A DNA stretch of 64,000 bases from Cunninghamella blakesleeana (lineage: Eukaryota; Mucoromycota; Mucoromycetes; Mucorales; Cunninghamellaceae): NCBI GenBank assembly GCA_017871115.1, contig JAFCIZ010000002.1, forward strand, positions 2,191,501 to 2,255,500, written 5' to 3'. Below, in pieces: positions 47,143 to 58,022 of this stretch (position 1 is the first letter of the stretch; each line of letters opens with the position of its first letter). A program made the position numbers and the translations under genes. Under the pieces are notes generated by a model. The model was not told the origin of the DNA, did not search any database, and saw nothing but the letters and a program-made list of their open reading frames with translations.

Positions 47143-47805
47143 TATAAGTTATATATCTATGGTATTATTTTTATCAGTTTTAAAAAAAAATTAGAGGAAA
47201 GAAAGTTGAAAAAATCAGAAATTAAAGCATTTATTTTTTTTAAAAAAACTGCTTTGAAACACCGTGAGAATATCGTTGTTTAAATTTTTGACTTTTCATT
47301 ACATCCGTCGATTCCTTTCCTTCCGTTTACTATGACATCAATACCCTTATTTCTTTCAATTGGTTTATTTTTTTATTTTTATTATGATTCCGTTAATCTT
47401 AATATTTAAAAGAGAGAAAATAAATGAAAAAACTCATTAATTTTGATCATAACCAGTCAACCAGCACTAAGTTTTTTTTTTTAATAAAAATTATTCAAGT
47501 ATTCATTCCGAAAATATATAATCCGTTTTTAGTTTTTTCCGTAATTGTAATATATATATATATATAATTTTTATTATTATTATTTACTAAATTATTATCA
47601 GGGGAAAGTGGCACTAAGTACTAAAAAAGAAATTTTAGACAGGTGAATCAGAAAAAAAAGGGCGAGTTAAAAAAAAAAAATAGGGAAATTCTACATAAAA
47701 AAAAAAAAGGTGTGTAAATGGTATAAAAGGTAAATATATATATCTAATAAATAAAAAAAAAAAATTATAAAAAAAAAAATTATAAAAAAAGGAATAAAAA
47801 AAGAA
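47143..47805. other. TTC36 promoter and transporter 3' flank
   Basis: 663 bp. A T8/A7 dyad lies about 100 bp before the TTC36 start (47234-47249) with AACACCGTG just after it. Toward the transporter the sequence degenerates into A-runs (47660-47800). Nothing else seen. Confidence 0.55.
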
Positions 47806-49776
47806 TTAATGTCTTTTATATAATCCAAGTTTAAAAATAGTTCTTGTCATTAAAACCAAACATAGTAAACCAGCTACTATGCCAATAAGATATGTATTAG
47901 TAAAACAAATAGCCCCTTTACAAAGATGAGTGCCTTGTTTTTCAGCTTCACGATCGTATAAGGCACCGAACAATACATTAAATAATTGACTACCCAAAGC
48001 AGGAGCAAATAAAAGGATCCCCCAATTTCTTGCAAAGACTTCGGTACCAAACTCAGCTGTAGCAGCAGGAGCAATACCAAAAGCAATACCATATACTATA
48101 GCCATACCAATAGTACAAGGAATCAGAGCAGTATTTGTATCTACATACATGACAAGATAAAGTTGAGCTAAAATTAACCCACAAACGCCAAAATAAAAAA
48201 CGAAAAGACGGTGAATTCCAAAGCGATTTTTCAAGGTATCACTAAGGGTTCCAAAACCTGCACGAGAAATACAATTTGAAATACTAAAGATGGATACATG
48301 AGTATTACGAATATGTTGTGGGTTGGATCCTACTACACTTGGTAACGACAGTAAGATTTGGCCAATACTAGCGAGGTATACATAGCCTACACCTAAAACA
48401 ACAAATAAAGCCACAAACATGGTAAATCCAATTGGATGTACAAGTAAAGCCAATCCAGAAACAGGTTGGGCAGGTTCTTCATCATTATCTTCGTCTTGTT
48501 GCTGATCATTATAAGTAGCATAATTGGCAGGTTTTTGAATGATATTGTTAGCTAATAAGGGTGTATCGTCTTCGTCTTCATCATCTACAAGCGTAGGATT
48601 ACTTGAACAAGCATCATCATCAATCATCATATCCATATCAGGGGAATAAATATATACTTCTTCATCGTTATTTTTCTTATCGTGATCGTAAGGAATGGGG
48701 CCTAAAACAAAAGAAGAAATAAACATACCAAAGGCTGTGACAATAGCTAAAAACATAAGGAATTCATAAACATTTTCGTCATCGTCATCGTTGTCTTCTT
48801 CAAACAATCCATTTTGCGTATCAATATTTTTCTTTTTAAAAAAATAATCATTAATTTGGGAAAAGACAAGTCCACAAAACCCAAGTGTTGCACTAGTAAA
48901 GCCCATAGCCATACCACGATGATGACGGAAGTTATGTGACTACATTGGTAAAAAAAGATATATAAAAAAAATAATGTATATATATATATATATATATAAA
49001 TATATGAGGGATATATGATAATAAAATGAAAAAAAAAAAAAAAAAAAAAAAAAAGAATTAAGAGTTAAAAAATCGGAGAGTAAATATATAAAAAAGTTCT
49101 AACGAACTCTTTAAAAAAATACAATTTGGGCAAAAATATTTCCCCTTAAATGATAATTTTTATATACCTGAGAATCCAGTGCACACAAATATGCCGCTGC
49201 AGCGGAAAAACCTGTCAAGACTAAATAAAAAGCGCACAATTCAAAATATGGAGGTAATCTTCCAGCATAAGTTTGAGCTAATAAAAAGCTGCCCATAAAA
49301 CCAAAAAATGCAGAGATTCTTAAAGTTCTATATATAAAAAAAAATGAAAAAATAAAAAATATAAAGGAGATAAGTTTCTTAGTCTTTTTTTTTTTATTTT
49401 TTTATTTTTTCAATGAGACATAAATTGTTAAATCTCCTAAAATTTGTAGTCATGTGTATTATTATGATAAGAATAATAAAAAGACTTTTCTTTTTTCAAC
49501 ATTAAACCCCTCCTCTTTTTTTTTTCTTTTTTTTTTTTTTTACTTTTGAAAGCTAAACCGTTCAATTAAATAAGAACATAATGGTCCAGAAAAAGAAACG
49601 CCTAAAAAGCAAGCTGTACTGACAAAACTATTTTCTAAGGCTGTCCATTTAAACTTGGTTGCAAGTGAAGTACCATAAGTTGGGTAAATATATTGTGGCC
49701 CGGAAACGGTGGCAACAATCAATGCCATAAAAAAGGAAAGGAAAAGATGACTTGGTTTGCGTTGCAACAATACCAT
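47806..49776 (-). CDS. MFS transporter, MCH1/Nodulin-like family
   Basis: Polytopic carrier of the major facilitator superfamily. Exons 49776-49544, 49327-49168, 48939-47806; 508 residues, about 12 predicted helices. The start has RKPSHLFLSFFMALIVATVSGPQYIYPTYG, the Nodulin-like/MCH1 signature. SFVSTACFLGVSFSGPLCSYLIERF and NFRHHRGMAMGFTSATLGFCGLVFSQI follow. The central cytosolic loop (about residues 195-290) is unusually acidic (poly-Asp/Glu) and contains DDTPLL, an acidic dileucine sorting signal, then six more helices with NCISRAGFGTLSDTLKNRFGIHRL. MCH1-type proteins are monocarboxylate-permease homologues without proven transport, placed on the vacuole in yeast; the dileucine motif agrees with vacuolar sorting (inference). 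Substrate unknown. Confidence 0.88.
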
Positions 49777-51117
49777 TTTATTTTATTTTTTCGATATTAA
49801 TAGCTGAAAAGATAATTGAAGCTGGTATGGTTATCGATTATTATTTTTTTAGCAAAAAAAAAAAAAAAATCAGAGAAATATAAATATATATTTAATATAT
49901 TTTATGAGGTATTGTTTTGGTGTATAATGGCGTTTATAAATATATGAACCGTTTAAAGTGTGTATCAATAAAAAAAATAATTGAAAAGAGAGAAATGAAA
50001 AAATGAAAAATGAAAAATGAAAAAAAAGCTCGAGTCATTTTATATTTAAGGGAATTTTTTTCTTTTTTCTTTGCTAAATATTATTAGTTCTGATTGGATA
50101 GGTAAGAAAGTCAACTTTATTCATTCGTTCTCCGTCATGATCTCTCTCCTTTTTAGTTATTTTTTATCCCAATTTCTCTATATTTGCTCTAGATTGATTA
50201 TAAAAAAATAATAAACATCATTAAATCATGAGTTCCATCATTTTTTTTATACAGGCTTTCAACTTTCGGTTGATTCGGAGATTCCAGTACATAAAAAAAA
50301 TGGAATAGTTGAGATTATAATAGATCGTATTTACGTTTTAAAAAATAAAATAAAAAGGTGAAAAAATAAAAAAAATAAAGATTTAAATTATCAATAAGCG
50401 ATAAATGATAAATAAATAAATAAATAAATGTTATCGAGAAATAATAAATAAATTTCGTGTTATTGACAAATTGCTTGTTTTGCAGAAAATAAAATAAAGT
50501 GGTACAAATATAACGTGATCTATTAGAGTGATCAAGCCATTGATTGGTGCAATCCTATTCTATACTATTTAAAAAAAAATTAAAAAATGATTATATATGC
50601 ATTCGGTCATCCAGTTATTCTTAATAGTTTACAATGTATATATATATATATATATACTTTATTCATAAACATTTTTTAAACCGTCAATGAGATTCCATTT
50701 TAATTTCATTTTAATCATGCATTTTTTCCAGTATATATAAAGAGATATTATTATATATATACAAATATAGAATATTTAGATTGATGTATATCTTTGATTT
50801 GATATAAATAAATAAGTAAATAGAGATGCATAATATCTTATATATATCTATTCCTTTCTTTTTTATTCTTTTATTCCCTTTTCCCTCCTTATAAATATAA
50901 ATAAATAAATAAATAAATAGGATGTTATATAAAAACATGACGCCTCGGTGATCAGCATGATGGTACTGGGTATCTCCACGTGAGTAAACTTCTCTCTCTC
51001 TCTCTTCTCTCTCGCCCTCTATTTCAGACTCCATTTTATTTTTATTTTTATAATTTTGATAATGCCATGATTATTATTGTTTTGGGGGTCAGTTGTTTTT
51101 ATTAATAATATTTATAA

Positions 51118-51148
<31 letters not shown>

Positions 51149-51244
51149 ACAGATGATATAAACCCGACTGGTAAATACATTAAATTTTAAAAAGGATACA
51201 TACAGTACATACTCTATCTATATTTATCTACTCTTATGGTGATT
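49777..51244. other. 1.5-kb intergenic region
   Basis: AT-rich promoter region of the transporter gene and 3' flank of the Kre9-like gene. It includes (AT)n at 50638-50655 and 51123-51147, an (AAAT)n run at 50903-50919 and a (CT)n tract at 50993-51013. Short open frames are repeat artefacts. Confidence 0.55.
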
Positions 51245-51844
51245 TTAAATAATTTGAATAACAGGTGATGCTTCGTGATAATAAAATCCTATCCCAATAT
51301 GATATTTTCCAGGTTCTATATTATCCCCCACTTTCCAAGTGTAACTATAATCCGTAAGTTTAATGTTGTTGTCCATCTTGTATATGTATCGTTCATCTCT
51401 TTTTGAATCAACCGGTAATAAGCCAACTGTAATAATAAAAGAAAAAGAAAAACGTATTATTATTGAAACATAATAAATAATTATGTATATTATTACTACT
51501 ACTATTATTACAACAATATAATATACTAACTTACTTATTGTATTTGTCGTGCTAGCAGCTGCATAGCCATATATTGGGTATTTTACACCAGGAGTAAGCT
51601 CCCTATTCAATATAAGATAAACAAGAGAGGCTTTTTTAATAAACATACATATTAATAAATATCAACTTTTTTTAATATTTATTTTTTAAATTTACCAAGT
51701 AATTTCAACTTCGCTTCCTCTTGATATAATGGTATTTTTTAAAGGTTTCGTAATAACAAAAGGTGCATGAGGTTCACTTAAATAACAGGTGACTAATGGA
51801 ATAATTAAAATAATATATAGTAACGAAAAAATATGTTTATACAT
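51245..51844 (-). CDS. Small secreted Kre9/Knh1-like N-terminal domain protein
   Basis: Exons 51844-51696, 51602-51535, 51426-51245; 132 residues. A signal peptide is clear (MYKHIFSLLYIILIIPLVTC, cleavage near residue 20). The single domain that follows is an Ig-like beta fold of the yeast cell wall synthesis Kre9/Knh1 N-terminal type: APFVITKPLKNTIISRGSEVEITWEL, then YSYTWKVGDNIEPGKYHIGIGF. It lacks the Ser/Thr-rich stalk and GPI signal of longer members, so it should be soluble and secreted or wall-associated. Kre9/Knh1 proteins act in beta-1,6-glucan assembly in yeast; whether that applies here is unknown. The first intron interrupts the ITW codon (TG|G). Short size and three introns-to-exon joins all agree in frame. 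Confidence 0.82.
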
Positions 51845-52021
51845 AATAAGAGTATATGTATATAAAAAAAAAGGAAAGACGAAAAAAAGGATTTATATTT
51901 TTCAATTGATCATTTTTTTTAAAGTCAGTTCTTTTTATTGCTTTGGCTGTTTTATTTACAAAATGGTTTAAAGATATATTGGAAAAAAAAAAATTGAACG
52001 AGTCTATTATATATTATGTAT

Positions 52022-52375
52022 TTATTCATCATCTACACCATATCGTCTATATAAAAAAAAAAAATTAAAAAAATTAATATCAGCGACTATTATATCTAAT
52101 TTCTTTTTATTTTCGTGGTTTCCTAATAATAATTAATAATACTTACGATTTCATTTCCTTCAATTCTTCTTCCTTTTTCTGTAAATTCATCTTTTTTGTG
52201 ATCTTATTTTGTTGATAATATAATACAATTAAATATCTTCCTAATATATTAAACCCTTGTAAATGTTCGCACGCATTTTTAGCATCAAAGATATCCTCAT
52301 ATACTACAAAAGCTGTTCCTCTAGTATCTGCCGCATTACCACTAATAAAATAGTATACAATAAAATATTTAATAA

Positions 52376-52409
<34 letters not shown>

Positions 52410-52867
52410 CAACTACTTTCATTATTTCTTTCTTCCCTTCTTTCTTTCTTTCTATTATATTAATATAATTTTTATTATTATTATTTTCGCTTACACTCGA
52501 ATTTGTCGTATAGCCCCATATTTTCCAAATACTTCATACATTTCTTCCGTAGTAATCTTAAAAGGTAAATTCCTAAATTAATAATAATAGTAATAACAAT
52601 AATATATATATATATATATATAGCATTAGTTGTTTTATTTATTCAGTTTAATATAATACGTAATATTGATTTAATTTATTCTTTGAGTGTTGTGAAAGTA
52701 CCTTACAAATAAAACTCGATTAACGTCTGGTGGTAAACGTGCTTGCTAAAAAATATATATAATAAAATAAAAATAAGTATCATCTTAATCAAATAAATAA
52801 TAGTAATGTTCATGATAATATTTAGATTAAACATAATTGTATAGCTTACAGCTTTTTGTGCATTCAT
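52022..52867 (-). CDS. SF3B6: Splicing factor 3B subunit 6 (SF3b14a/p14)
   Basis: RRM protein of the U2 snRNP SF3b complex that contacts the branch-point adenosine. Five exons: 52867-52850, 52745-52702, 52572-52495, 52341-52147, 52046-52022; 119 residues. It starts [20 protein letters not shown]; the RNP2-like RVLFVRNLPF and the RNP1-like [20 protein letters not shown] are present, followed by [26 protein letters not shown], nearly identical to animal p14. The last exon adds RYGVDDE only. Human p14 is 125 residues. Introns are close in size to the exons, and the exon 2 donor (AG|GTACTT) is weaker than usual but is required to rebuild VRNLPF. Short 7-residue terminal exon is unusual but well supported by homology (KYGI in human). 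Confidence 0.95.
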
Positions 52868-53251
52868 AATTTATATATTTATAAAAAAAAAACTTGTCAA
52901 TTTTATAAAAAAGTGAGAAATAATAAGAGAAAGAGGCTGCTTGATTTTTTTTAGATATAATTATATTTGGACTGCTTTCAACGTTCGATAGCGGCGATTT
53001 AAATTTTCAAAAGAAAATGAACGCATATTAAATTTTTTTACCCCCTTCTTTCTTTATTTCTTTCTTCTTCCACCTGCTATTTTTTATAAAATATATTATT
53101 ATTAATACTATTATTAATATTGATATCCCTTTCTTTTATATAAGTATATAGTTATATAATATATATATATACATATATATATATATTTAGAGTCTGCCTT
53201 AATTTATTTTTTTTATTATTATAAATATATATATATATTCATGTATATTTT
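52868..53251. other. Divergent promoter, SF3B6 / fungal-trans-domain gene
   Basis: 384 bp with a GCGGCGATTTAAATTTT element at 52991-53007 near SF3B6 and (AT)n-rich leader near the plus-strand start (53155-53186). I searched it for a zinc-cluster exon for the downstream gene and found none. Confidence 0.55.
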
Positions 53252-55645
53252 ATGATTTCTGTTCAAGAAACTTTTACCCCTTCCTATTTTTCTACTATGG
53301 ACTTATCTTCTAGTGGACATAAAATGCCTGTTGAAAGTTTTTTAAAAGAAGCATTACAGATTCTTATGCAAGCAAGTCGTACAGTCAATCCAACAAATAA
53401 AAAACATGGTGATCAATTAATAATGAACAATGCCGAAAATGCAGGCGATACTCATCTTGCCCAAAAAAACAAACAAAAAAACAAGCTAACCAAATACGAC
53501 ACCAACAATAAAACCAAGAAAAAGAAGAATAGTAATAACATTATAAAAACTGAAGACGATAATGATTCAAATATTGGTGAAAAAGGAACAAGTTCTTGGT
53601 TATTAAATGTCACCTCCAACTCACCTTGGATTACTGTTGAAACGGATATTCAAACAATAGCTGGTTTAGAAGAAGTATTGGAATATATTTGTACACATGG
53701 AAATCATCAACAATCATCTACACCACTCAATACAACAGAATCAAATGTATCACCATCCAGTGTTTCTTCGGATCGATATCAAATGAATGAGTTTATTTTT
53801 GCTCTTTCAGACACTTTACGTTTATCCCAAGTCTTGGTGATTCCAAAAATAGATGTATTTCGACAATATAACTCTGTTCAAATCATGAAACAATGTGTTC
53901 AGGTTTTTATTATGTGTGATGGGGCCATATTTATGGATGTACAGCAATTGGTAACCATGACGGACACTTTATTTTCCTCTCCTTCTATCTTTCATCATGA
54001 AAATCCTATCGATACTCTGCTATTACTAAGTATATGTTGTATAATGATTCGCCATGTTATGGTTCATCGTCAAGGGAATGCATCTGTTGCTTCTGGATTG
54101 GCAAGGGCATATTACCAACAAGCAGAAAAAATTTTGGAAGATGTCTTCGATATACCACACCTCTCTGTATTACAGTCTATATTTATGTTGTCTCTTTATC
54201 CCCATGATCATATTGATTTCTTTTCTTTATCACGGTATACTTCAAATAATAAATTAAAGGATGCAGCAAGATTGGCTTTAGCAATGAGATTTCATCAACT
54301 CGATTTACCACAATACAGTAGTAATGATAATAATAATAACGATCATCATTATCAACAGCATAAAGAATATAAACGTCGTTTGGCTTGGATGATATTGTGT
54401 GCAGATCATGCTTCAGATATGAATCGTACTGGAAATACTGGATTAATCGATGTGAATCAATGGCATGTTAATTTTCCACAGCCTTTACCTGGAGAAAAAA
54501 CAACACGCCGGGTTGAATTTTTTTCTAATTACTGTCAAATCGTCATGATTCGTAAAATGCAACTGTTTCGATCAGCTTACATGGTTGTTTCTCAATCATC
54601 AGAAGCCTTGGCTTCAGCTATGGATGAAAAATTATTTAATACCTATTTTAAAAGTACTCCTTTATCACCATCATCATCATCAGCTTCCTCTTCTTCCTCC
54701 CAACAGTCACAATTACCACAACAACAACCATTATATATACCTTTGGATTTAGAAAAGGATGATTACCTACTGAGAAGACAATGGACAAAAGAAGATATGG
54801 AACCACTTTTATTAGAGGGACTTTATTGCAATACAACCATAATGGCCTTGGTCCCTTTTTTACCTAGACGTTACTTTGATACTTTTCAAAATGGGAAATT
54901 ATTAAGAGATTCAGGTGTTCAAGATGTATACCAATTCATGAAACGACAAGAATCAGTTTCAGAAGTTATTGTGTTATCTTTACCACCTTCTCAGCAATAC
55001 TTTACTACAACTATGGGTGGGGCAGATAAAGAAAAAAATGGAAATCAGCCAATAAAGAATAATAATGATATTAAAATAAAAAAGATGAATGAAGAGGATC
55101 AACAAGCCTTTTATGGTAATGATCAAAAAGATGAAGATGAAGAAGAGGATGGTGATGATGATGATGATGATGATGATGGTGATGATTTTAAACATTTGGA
55201 TGATTTGGAAATGCATACAGTTATTCGATGTTTAAAGGCTGCCAACAAATACATATATGTTTTGGAGAAATTAAATGATATTGACCCCATTCATTGTTAT
55301 CATAACACCACATATGTTGCCCTATTGTTGTTATATATTTACGATATGATTCAAACCAATTGTCAACAATATGAAGTAGCATGTGTTTGTAAATTGAATT
55401 TAATAAGATTATTACGTATAATAAAGTATACCCAAAAATTTGATTCGGATCCTACATTAATCTACTTGGAAAGAATGATCAATGGTTGTACTTCGAATGC
55501 GTCATCGTCCTGTACTGAGGAATCAGCTCTTTTGGAAAGGAAAACGTCTATTTTATTAGTAAAACTACAACAACAAATCTTCTATAGTACTTCAACTCCT
55601 AATACTTTGGAATCTACTTTGGATAACAGTAATTTGATAATGTGA
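53252..55645 (+). CDS. Fungal transcription factor domain protein lacking a zinc cluster
   Basis: Single exon, 797 residues from the first ATG (a later Met at residue 16 is also possible). Residues about 60-110 are Lys/Asn-rich (KQKNKLTKYD, NKTKKKKNSNN), a possible nuclear signal. The centre (about 180-470) resembles the fungal-specific transcription factor domain: DTLLLLSICCIMIRHVMVH, ARAYYQQAEKILEDVFDIPHLSVLQSIFMLSLYPH, KDAARLALAMRFHQLDLP, EYKRRLAWMILCADHASDMNRTG. That order (subpopulation helices, LALxLxLH-like, RRRxWWxxxxxD-like) mirrors the 27936 gene. No Cys6 cluster or other DNA-binding domain is encoded. A poly-Asp/Glu tract is at about residues 630-650. It may be a co-regulator or a factor that lost its DNA-binding part. 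Confidence 0.75.
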   Translation: MISVQETFTPSYFSTMDLSSSGHKMPVESFLKEALQILMQASRTVNPTNKKHGDQLIMNNAENAGDTHLAQKNKQKNKLTKYDTNNKTKKKKNSNNIIKTEDDNDSNIGEKGTSSWLLNVTSNSPWITVETDIQTIAGLEEVLEYICTHGNHQQSSTPLNTTESNVSPSSVSSDRYQMNEFIFALSDTLRLSQVLVIPKIDVFRQYNSVQIMKQCVQVFIMCDGAIFMDVQQLVTMTDTLFSSPSIFHHENPIDTLLLLSICCIMIRHVMVHRQGNASVASGLARAYYQQAEKILEDVFDIPHLSVLQSIFMLSLYPHDHIDFFSLSRYTSNNKLKDAARLALAMRFHQLDLPQYSSNDNNNNDHHYQQHKEYKRRLAWMILCADHASDMNRTGNTGLIDVNQWHVNFPQPLPGEKTTRRVEFFSNYCQIVMIRKMQLFRSAYMVVSQSSEALASAMDEKLFNTYFKSTPLSPSSSSASSSSSQQSQLPQQQPLYIPLDLEKDDYLLRRQWTKEDMEPLLLEGLYCNTTIMALVPFLPRRYFDTFQNGKLLRDSGVQDVYQFMKRQESVSEVIVLSLPPSQQYFTTTMGGADKEKNGNQPIKNNNDIKIKKMNEEDQQAFYGNDQKDEDEEEDGDDDDDDDDGDDFKHLDDLEMHTVIRCLKAANKYIYVLEKLNDIDPIHCYHNTTYVALLLLYIYDMIQTNCQQYEVACVCKLNLIRLLRIIKYTQKFDSDPTLIYLERMINGCTSNASSSCTEESALLERKTSILLVKLQQQIFYSTSTPNTLESTLDNSNLIM

Positions 55646-55898
55646 AGAAAATTAAAAAAAAAATAAAAAAATGAAAAATGAAGAAAAAAATAATAAAAAA
55701 AAGAGAAAAGAAAAAGAAAAAACTAGTTTTATTTAATATATTTATATATGTTAAGTAAAATGGTTGATACCCTATCAATATTTTGTTTTTATTGTTATTA
55801 TTATTTATTTATTTATTTATTTTCATATTCATTTACGTTTTTTAACTTTTCTCACTTTATTTTTATTATTACCATTTTTGTTTATATTGTATCTGTAA

Positions 55899-55955
<57 letters not shown>

Positions 55956-56475
55956 CCAATATAACAAAAGCAAATTACTGATACAACTAAAAAAAAAGGG
56001 TCAAAAAATGGAAAGAAAAAAAAAAATTTATTTATTATAGTCAATTTTAGTATAAATAAAAAAACATTATTTAATCGCTTTGTGTTTATTTTTTTAACTT
56101 TAACTTTAAATTTATTAAACTTGAAACGTTCCTTCAACTTTTGTCATATGTAAATAATTGACAACAAAATAGATAAAAACTTATTATAGAGATATAATAC
56201 CCTAACGACAAATTTTCCCTGCTGAAACAAATTTTAGAGAACGACTTTCATTGACCCGAAATAAGGAGAAGCCGCAATAAATAATAATATCATAAAAACA
56301 AAATATAATAAAATATATGATTCGAAATTTAGAAATTTCGGTTTTTTTTTTTTTTGCTATTTTAAACTTCAACCGAATTTTTTTTTTCACACTTTTCTTT
56401 CCTTTCCTTTTCTTTTTTATTTTTTATACAGAATATTATTATTATATTAAATAAATATATATAATATATATTTAT
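55646..56475. other. Intergenic region with long TTA microsatellite
   Basis: A/G-rich run directly after the stop (55646-55725), a (TTA)n array at 55901-55955, then AT-rich promoter DNA of the cystinosin gene, including AAATTTCGGTTTT and CCTTTCCTTTT tracts. No gene. Confidence 0.55.
55901..55955. repeat. (TTA)n microsatellite
   Basis: About 55 bases of uninterrupted TTA triplets, the longest pure trinucleotide tract in the window. Intergenic. Confidence 0.9.
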
Positions 56476-57913
56476 ATGAATCTATGGAATATTTTATCTG
56501 AACTACTTGGTTGGGTAAGTTAAGTAAATAGATAAAAGATATGAAGGAATCAATTTTAAAGTTGACTGAATCCCATTCATATACAATTATACATTTGTTT
56601 TTTATCGTTAGACCTACTTCACGGCTTGGAGTTTTAGTTTATACCCTCAAATACTTTTAAACTGGAAAAGAAAAAGGCAAATGAATAAACCATGCATTTG
56701 TTATTTAATTTTATTTTAGTTGGAACATATATTCATACTATTATTTAAAACTTCAAATTTTTATAGTGTGAGCGGGTTATCATTAGACTATTTATGCTTT
56801 AGTGCCTTTGGATTTATTTGCTATGCAGTAAATATCTACATAATATACTTTTTTTTTTTAAAAAAAAAATTAATTTTTTTTTTTTTACTATTTATATATT
56901 ATTAATAGGTGTTTACTATAGCATTTTATTTCAACCAAGAAATCCAAGATGAATGTAATAAATAAATATAAAGAGAATTACGATGATAAAACAAAAAAAG
57001 ATACACAGGATTTATAGATTTAATATATATATATAGATTATAAACGACACTATTCAAAAAATCTCGTACGATTAAATGATGTGGCCTTTGCTATTCATGG
57101 ATTGATAGTTTCATTTATATTGATCTATCAAACTTATATTTATAAAGGAACTCGACGACGACGACGAATATCTTCTTTTGCTGCAACAATCACCTGGATG
57201 GCTTCTTTAGGAGGTTTATTAATCATTTTATCTGTTGTTTATGGAAATAGTGAGTGGATTCTTTTCATTTACTATTTAAGTTATCTTAAACTTGGATCTG
57301 ATGTTTTAAAATGCCTACCTCAAGTATGCAACATAAAAAATAAAAAAAATCAATAAAAGAAAAATCTAATCAACAACTTCTATTATTCTATTCTATTTTT
57401 ATGTTTTATTTCTTTTAGATCTTATATAACTTTAAACGTAAATCAACTATAGGGTGGAGTACTCATTTAGTCTTTATGGTAAAAAATAAAAAATAAAATA
57501 AAGATACGATATAATTAGTAACAATAAAAAAATAAAACGAGTATACTCAATTGATTAAATAACATTATGTATATTATTTTATTATGCATAGGATGCTATA
57601 GGTGCTATATGCTCGTTATGTCAATTATTAATCGATGCATATATTGAAGGTGGCGATATAATGGGTGATTCAGTCAAATTGTAAAAAAAAATAACAGTAG
57701 ATATATAAGCAAAAATATAATAATTCTAACATTATTTTATTTTGATTTTTTTCTATCTTATCCTTATACATATATAGTGGAATTGCTATTATAGCCATTT
57801 TATACGATTTTATATTTATGTTTCAACACTATGTATTATATTATCGATATTACATTGAAGAAGTGATAGTGATCAAAAATGGAAGCTCTAAAAAAATATA
57901 TGGCGCGGTTTAA
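56476..57913 (+). CDS. Cystinosin (lysosomal/vacuolar cystine transporter), PQ-loop family
   Basis: Proton-coupled cystine exporter of the lysosome or vacuole. Eight exons: 56476-56514, 56612-56676, 56767-56827, 56909-56954, 57037-57323, 57419-57478, 57592-57680, 57778-57913; 260 residues, about seven helices. Both PQ motifs are present: AWSFSLYPQILLNWKRKSVSGLS (PQ at residues 25-26) and DVLKCLPQILYNFKRKSTIGWS (PQ at 165-166). The conserved LDYLCFSAFGF and HLVFMDAIGA segments with their Asp residues are also there. The intron after exon 2 has a GC donor (AG|GCAAAT), the only non-GT start seen in the window. The end IYGAV is a possible YxxPhi sorting signal; the mammalian GYDQL tail is absent. 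Human cystinosin has a glycosylated N-terminal lumenal domain that is missing here. The hydrolase gene starts only 109 bp downstream. Confidence 0.92.
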
Positions 57914-58022
57914 AAAAATGATCATATATTTTTTTTTTTTTTTCACCATTCGTTTATTTCACTCTTTCTTTTTCTCCACCATTATTTTTTTTAAAAAAAT
58001 TTCTTAAATAAAAAAAAAAATA

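Noticed and set aside
50711..51034. Minus-strand 107-codon frame
   Set aside because: Built from (CT)n, (AAAT)n and (AT)n repeats; no credible protein.
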